Origin: Streptomyces sp. NRRL B-1347
GTDB lineage: Bacteria > Actinomycetota > Actinomycetes > Streptomycetales > Streptomycetaceae
Assembly (NCBI RefSeq): GCF_000720325.1
Contig: NZ_JOJM01000153.1
Coordinates: 1 to 8,972, forward strand
Length of the DNA: 8,972 nucleotides
Direction: 5' to 3'
A program made the translations under genes and the position numbers. Below, piece by piece: positions 6,397 through 8,972 of this stretch. Position 1 is the first letter of the stretch. The number at the start of each line of letters is the position of its first letter. The notes under the pieces are model-generated. The model made no database searches and was not told the DNA's origin. It saw nothing but the letters and a program-made list of their open reading frames with translations.

Positions 6397-6740
6397 GAGG
6401 TCTTCCTTTTCGGGTCCATATTTCATTTCGGCATCTGGGTGGTTAGTGGTTCTTCGTGGCGTCCCTGACAGGGGCATGGCCGGCCTGTGCTGGCCGACCC
6501 TTATTCGTCTTCTCCGTGACGCGAAGTTACGCGGGACTGATGAACCACAGGGGCTACGGATTCTCCCTGCATATTCAATGAACAGCACCATTCGGGCGCA
6601 CGGAAGCCCTCAGGGAAGGCGCCATCTTGAACACGTTGAAGACCTGCGGCCCTGAGCCGTTCCCGACCTCACGCTGACGCGAGATGAGCGGGTGTGTGTG
6701 GCGCCTGCGCGAGCACGGTGCATCGCCCGGGAATCGCTCA
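6397..6740. other. 344-bp intergenic spacer upstream of the terpene synthase
   Basis: No convincing gene: short open frames here lack RBS and family resemblance. It must contain the 3' end of the halogenase transcript and probably a promoter for the terpene synthase. I see no confident -35/-10 pair and no strong terminator with a T run. A weak GGCGC/GCGCC pair encloses CCCTCAGGG near 6595-6625. Confidence 0.4.
6463..6499 (-). promoter_or_regulatory. Two adjacent inverted repeats in the terpene synthase leader
   Basis: CCCTGACAGGG (6463-6473) is a perfect palindrome around one base. GGCCGGCC (6478-6485) pairs with GGCCGACC (6492-6499) at seven of eight positions across a 6-base loop. Both lie 67-103 bases upstream of the terpene synthase ATG. 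They could be an operator or leader hairpins; function is inferred from position only. Confidence 0.25.
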
Positions 6741-8249
6741 TTATTGGGGAGGTGGTGTGGTCCAGTGCATTCCGTCGCTGGACGTCACCAGGCCTCCCTC
6801 GAACAGCACCGACTCCTGGCCGTCCGTCGTACCGGCAAGCGCCTGGCGCTGGATGACCGCGCTTTCGCGCATGGCCTGACCGAGGGTGGGCTGGGCGAAC
6901 AGAGGGCTCATGTCCTCCTCACCGGCCTTGGTCTGTGCGGCCACCTGGTGCACAGCACGGCTGAGTCCACTCGACGTCTGCGCAAGCCGGGCGGCCACGT
7001 CTCCGGCCTCGTGGAGCGTGGCCTCGTCCGAGGCCACGCCTGCGACGAGGGTGGCGAACGCCTCGGCGTCGGACGAGGGCAGCCCGGTCACCTTCCTGGC
7101 CTCCCAGAAGTACGAGCTTTCCGCCACATGCAGGTCGTAGAAGGAGACCAGGAACTCGTAGAAGTGCCGGAACTCACGCCGGTAGCGGGCTTCGAACTCC
7201 TGAAAGGCCCGCCGCTCGCCCATGTGACCGGCCAGCACGGTGTTGATGGAGCGGGCAGCGAGCAGCGCGCTGTAGGTGGCCAGGTGAACCCCGGTGGAGA
7301 AGACCGGGTCGACGAAGCAGGCCGCGTCCCCGATGAGGGCCATCCCCGGCCGCCAGAAGGCGGTGTTGCAGTACGAGTAGTCCTTGCGTACGCGGATCTG
7401 CCCGTACGGCCCGTCGGCGACCCGGTGCGCGTCGGCCAGGTACTCGGCCACCAAAGGGCACTCGCCGATCAGGGCGAGCAGTGCTTGTTCCGGGTCGCCC
7501 CGGACCTTGGCCGCCATCTCGTGTCTGATCACGGCGCCCACGCTCGTCAAGTGCTGGGAGAGAGGGATGTACCAGAACCAGCCGCTGTCGAACGCAGCCG
7601 ACAGGATGTTCCCCGAATTGGGCGGCGGCAGGCGTTTGCCGCCCTCGAAGTAGCCGAACAGCGCGATGTTGCGGAAGAACTCCGAGTACCGGCGGAGGCC
7701 ACCGATCGCCCGGTGCAGACGGCCGCGATGCCCGGAGGCGTCGATGAAGAACCGTGCCCTTGCCGTCTGCGCCCGCCCCCGCTGGTCGATGTACTCGACG
7801 CCGTGGACCGTTCCTTCGCTCTGGAGCACCTTGCTGACGGGCGTGCCTTCACGGACCTGAACTCCGACGCGGCGTGCGTGATTGAGGAGGATGGTGTCGA
7901 ACTTCATCCGCTCTACCTGGTATGCGTAGGCGGTGGGGCCTGCCAGTCGTGGGGAGAGTGCGAAGGTGAAGGTCCACGGGGCGGGGTTCGTCCCCCAGCG
8001 GAAGGTTCCGCCGCGTTTGACGGTGAAGCCGGCTCGCTCCATTTCGTCGTCGACGCCGAGCAGGCGGCAGATGCCGTGGACGGTGGAGGGAAGCAGCGAC
8101 TCACCGATCTGGTAGCGCGGAAAGTGCTCCTTCTCCAGCAGCAGGACCCGATGCCCCTGCATTGCGACCAGGGATGCCACGGTCGAGCCGGCCGGTCCGC
8201 CACCGGCGACGACGAGATCATATGCGTGGGTGCCGTGTGCGCCTGACAT
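6741..8249 (-). CDS. Flavin-dependent halogenase, CmlS/CndH/PltA-like
   Basis: This 502-residue protein is expected to use FADH2, O2 and chloride to make hypochlorous acid for chlorination of an electron-rich or carrier-bound substrate; a flavin reductase must come from elsewhere. GGGPAGS (16-22) binds FAD, followed by GESLLPST (49-56). Lys78 in FTVKRGGTFRWG occupies the catalytic-lysine position of CmlS-like enzymes. DSGWFWYIPL (221-230) is the WxWxIP motif that separates halogenases from monooxygenases. GDAACFVDPVFSTGVHLA (307-324) matches the CmlS/CndH subgroup, not tryptophan halogenases. ATG 8249 is chosen because GGAGG (complement of 8258-8262) sits eight bases upstream; the ATG at 8264 lacks one. 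The RBS lies against the stop of the methyltransferase, so the two genes form an operon. The substrate is unknown. A related non-halogenating flavoprotein is possible but unlikely given the motif. Confidence 0.88.
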   Translation of the reverse strand: MSGAHGTHAYDLVVAGGGPAGSTVASLVAMQGHRVLLLEKEHFPRYQIGESLLPSTVHGICRLLGVDDEMERAGFTVKRGGTFRWGTNPAPWTFTFALSPRLAGPTAYAYQVERMKFDTILLNHARRVGVQVREGTPVSKVLQSEGTVHGVEYIDQRGRAQTARARFFIDASGHRGRLHRAIGGLRRYSEFFRNIALFGYFEGGKRLPPPNSGNILSAAFDSGWFWYIPLSQHLTSVGAVIRHEMAAKVRGDPEQALLALIGECPLVAEYLADAHRVADGPYGQIRVRKDYSYCNTAFWRPGMALIGDAACFVDPVFSTGVHLATYSALLAARSINTVLAGHMGERRAFQEFEARYRREFRHFYEFLVSFYDLHVAESSYFWEARKVTGLPSSDAEAFATLVAGVASDEATLHEAGDVAARLAQTSSGLSRAVHQVAAQTKAGEEDMSPLFAQPTLGQAMRESAVIQRQALAGTTDGQESVLFEGGLVTSSDGMHWTTPPPQ

Positions 8250-8263
8250 CGCTGTGCCCTCCA

Positions 8264-8972
8264 TCAGTTCGGTGGGAGAGGAAGGCGGGGCACTATCGTG
8301 TTGCCCTTGCGGGAGCTGGTTGCCGTGAGCGCGTAGTGTTTGGCGGTGTAGCCCCAACTGGCTTGGGCCGTCTCAAAGTAGTAGCTGAGCTCCGCCGCGA
8401 AGCCGGGTACAGCCGCATCCATGACGGACTGCTGCGCGGCGATCCGCTCCTGCCAGTCGGCCATGGTGCGGTCGTAGTGGGAGGTGAGATCGGTGAGCGC
8501 GCTCAGACTAAAGCCGGCGTCTTCCACCTCCTCGATCAGCTCCGACAGCGCGTTCATGGCCGTGAACCCGTACAGCTCGACCGCGTGCAAACTGCGCGGG
8601 CGCTTCTCGTACTCCACGCGCGCGCAACGGCTGCGGTAGCAGCTGGACGACAGGTACAGGGCCCCCTTGGGGCGCAGCAGGCTCCGCACCTTGTGCAGGG
8701 CGGTGCGATGCTCGGGCAGGTGTTCCAGGACGCCCACCAGGGCGACTGCGTCGAACGACGGGGCCGGCACGGTCACTTCCTCGAATGTGCCGTGCAGCAC
8801 CTGCACCCGGTCGGCGACGCCCCGGTCTGCCGCGCGCTCCTCGATGAAGGTTTTCTGGACGGCCGACGGCGTCACCGCGACGACCTGGCACTGGTGCTGC
8901 TCGGCCAGGAACAGGGCGAGCGCACCCCAGCCGCAGCCGATGTCCAACACCCGCTCCCCGCCCCGGATCCCC
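8264..8972 (-). CDS. SAM-dependent class I methyltransferase, cyclopropane-fatty-acid-synthase-like (N-terminus outside window)
   Basis: The frame is open to the window edge, and 235 C-terminal residues are visible. It begins GIRGGERVLDIGCGWGALAL: motif I (VLDIGCGWG) binds SAM. GVLEHLPEH (about residues 80-88) corresponds to the (F/L)EH segment of the CFA-synthase/mycolic-acid methyltransferase group. Later segments TSHYDRTMADWQERI and WGYTAKHYALTATSS also resemble that group. Such enzymes methylate or cyclopropanate C=C bonds, but relatives methylate O, N or C atoms of secondary metabolites, so the acceptor is unknown. The stop (8264) is 14 bp before the halogenase ATG, indicating cotranscription. 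Only the leading part, perhaps 40-80 residues, is missing; no internal disruption is seen. Confidence 0.85.
   Translation of the reverse strand, partial: GIRGGERVLDIGCGWGALALFLAEQHQCQVVAVTPSAVQKTFIEERAADRGVADRVQVLHGTFEEVTVPAPSFDAVALVGVLEHLPEHRTALHKVRSLLRPKGALYLSSSCYRSRCARVEYEKRPRSLHAVELYGFTAMNALSELIEEVEDAGFSLSALTDLTSHYDRTMADWQERIAAQQSVMDAAVPGFAAELSYYFETAQASWGYTAKHYALTATSSRKGNTIVPRLPLPPN

Noticed and set aside
6397..6591. N-terminal extension of the terpene synthase to an alternative start at 6591
   Set aside because: The added 65 residues are Arg-rich and unlike the family, there is no RBS at 6591 or 6426, and ATG 6396 has AAGGA seven bases upstream.
6684..8246. Plus-strand open frame of 520 codons opposite the halogenase
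   Set aside because: The minus-strand frame contains a complete set of halogenase motifs and a good RBS; the plus-strand translation has none.
1..8972. CRISPR arrays, tRNA or rRNA genes, toxin-antitoxin pairs
   Set aside because: No spaced direct repeats, no cloverleaf-like sequences and no recognisable small toxin pair were seen on either strand.

Overview
The window is high-GC DNA with strongly GC-biased third codon positions and Shine-Dalgarno-led genes. Together with the gene families seen, this points to an actinomycete, most likely Streptomyces or a close relative. It falls into two parts: a pile-up of nested and decayed mobile elements (about 96-5233) and the edge of a specialised-metabolite locus (5446-8972). 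Every intact gene reads on the minus strand; only the broken IS5-type transposase reads on the plus strand.

Mobile region. An IS5-type DDE transposase gene, already missing its 5' part, is split into two halves, 96-302 and 2777-2916. Between them sits a compact element of about 2.48 kb that carries a 720-aa large serine recombinase and one small upstream coding region. The halves rejoin in frame at a shared TGGAG. When the element is closed into a circle in silico, its two ends form a near-perfect inverted repeat (17 of 20 positions, arms 2752-2771 and 309-328) centred on GA inside that TGGAG. This is the expected architecture of a serine-integrase attP. The crossover falls on the GAG codon of the transposase's catalytic glutamate. 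To the right lie an intact 164-aa coiled-coil/winged-helix-like gene, an ISAzo13-family transposase pseudogene with a frameshift and an internal deletion, and a 3'-truncated IS701-family transposase whose first catalytic Asp is Ala.

Metabolic region. Reading on the minus strand, the order is a SAM-dependent methyltransferase (N-terminus beyond the window), a flavin-dependent halogenase of the CmlS/CndH type only 14 bp downstream, a 344-bp spacer, and a class I terpene synthase. The methyltransferase and halogenase are almost certainly cotranscribed. The terpene synthase keeps DDxxD, the RR pyrophosphate region and the C-terminal RY, but its NSE/DTE metal-binding triad reads Met/Ser/Lys. It also carries a rare TTA codon at residue 16, suggesting bldA-dependent expression.

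A plausible but unproven reading is that the right half makes a methylated, chlorinated terpenoid or meroterpenoid, and that its left border has been eroded by successive transposon insertions. The best candidates for something undescribed are the transposase-targeting serine-recombinase element and the terpene synthase with the degenerate second metal site.
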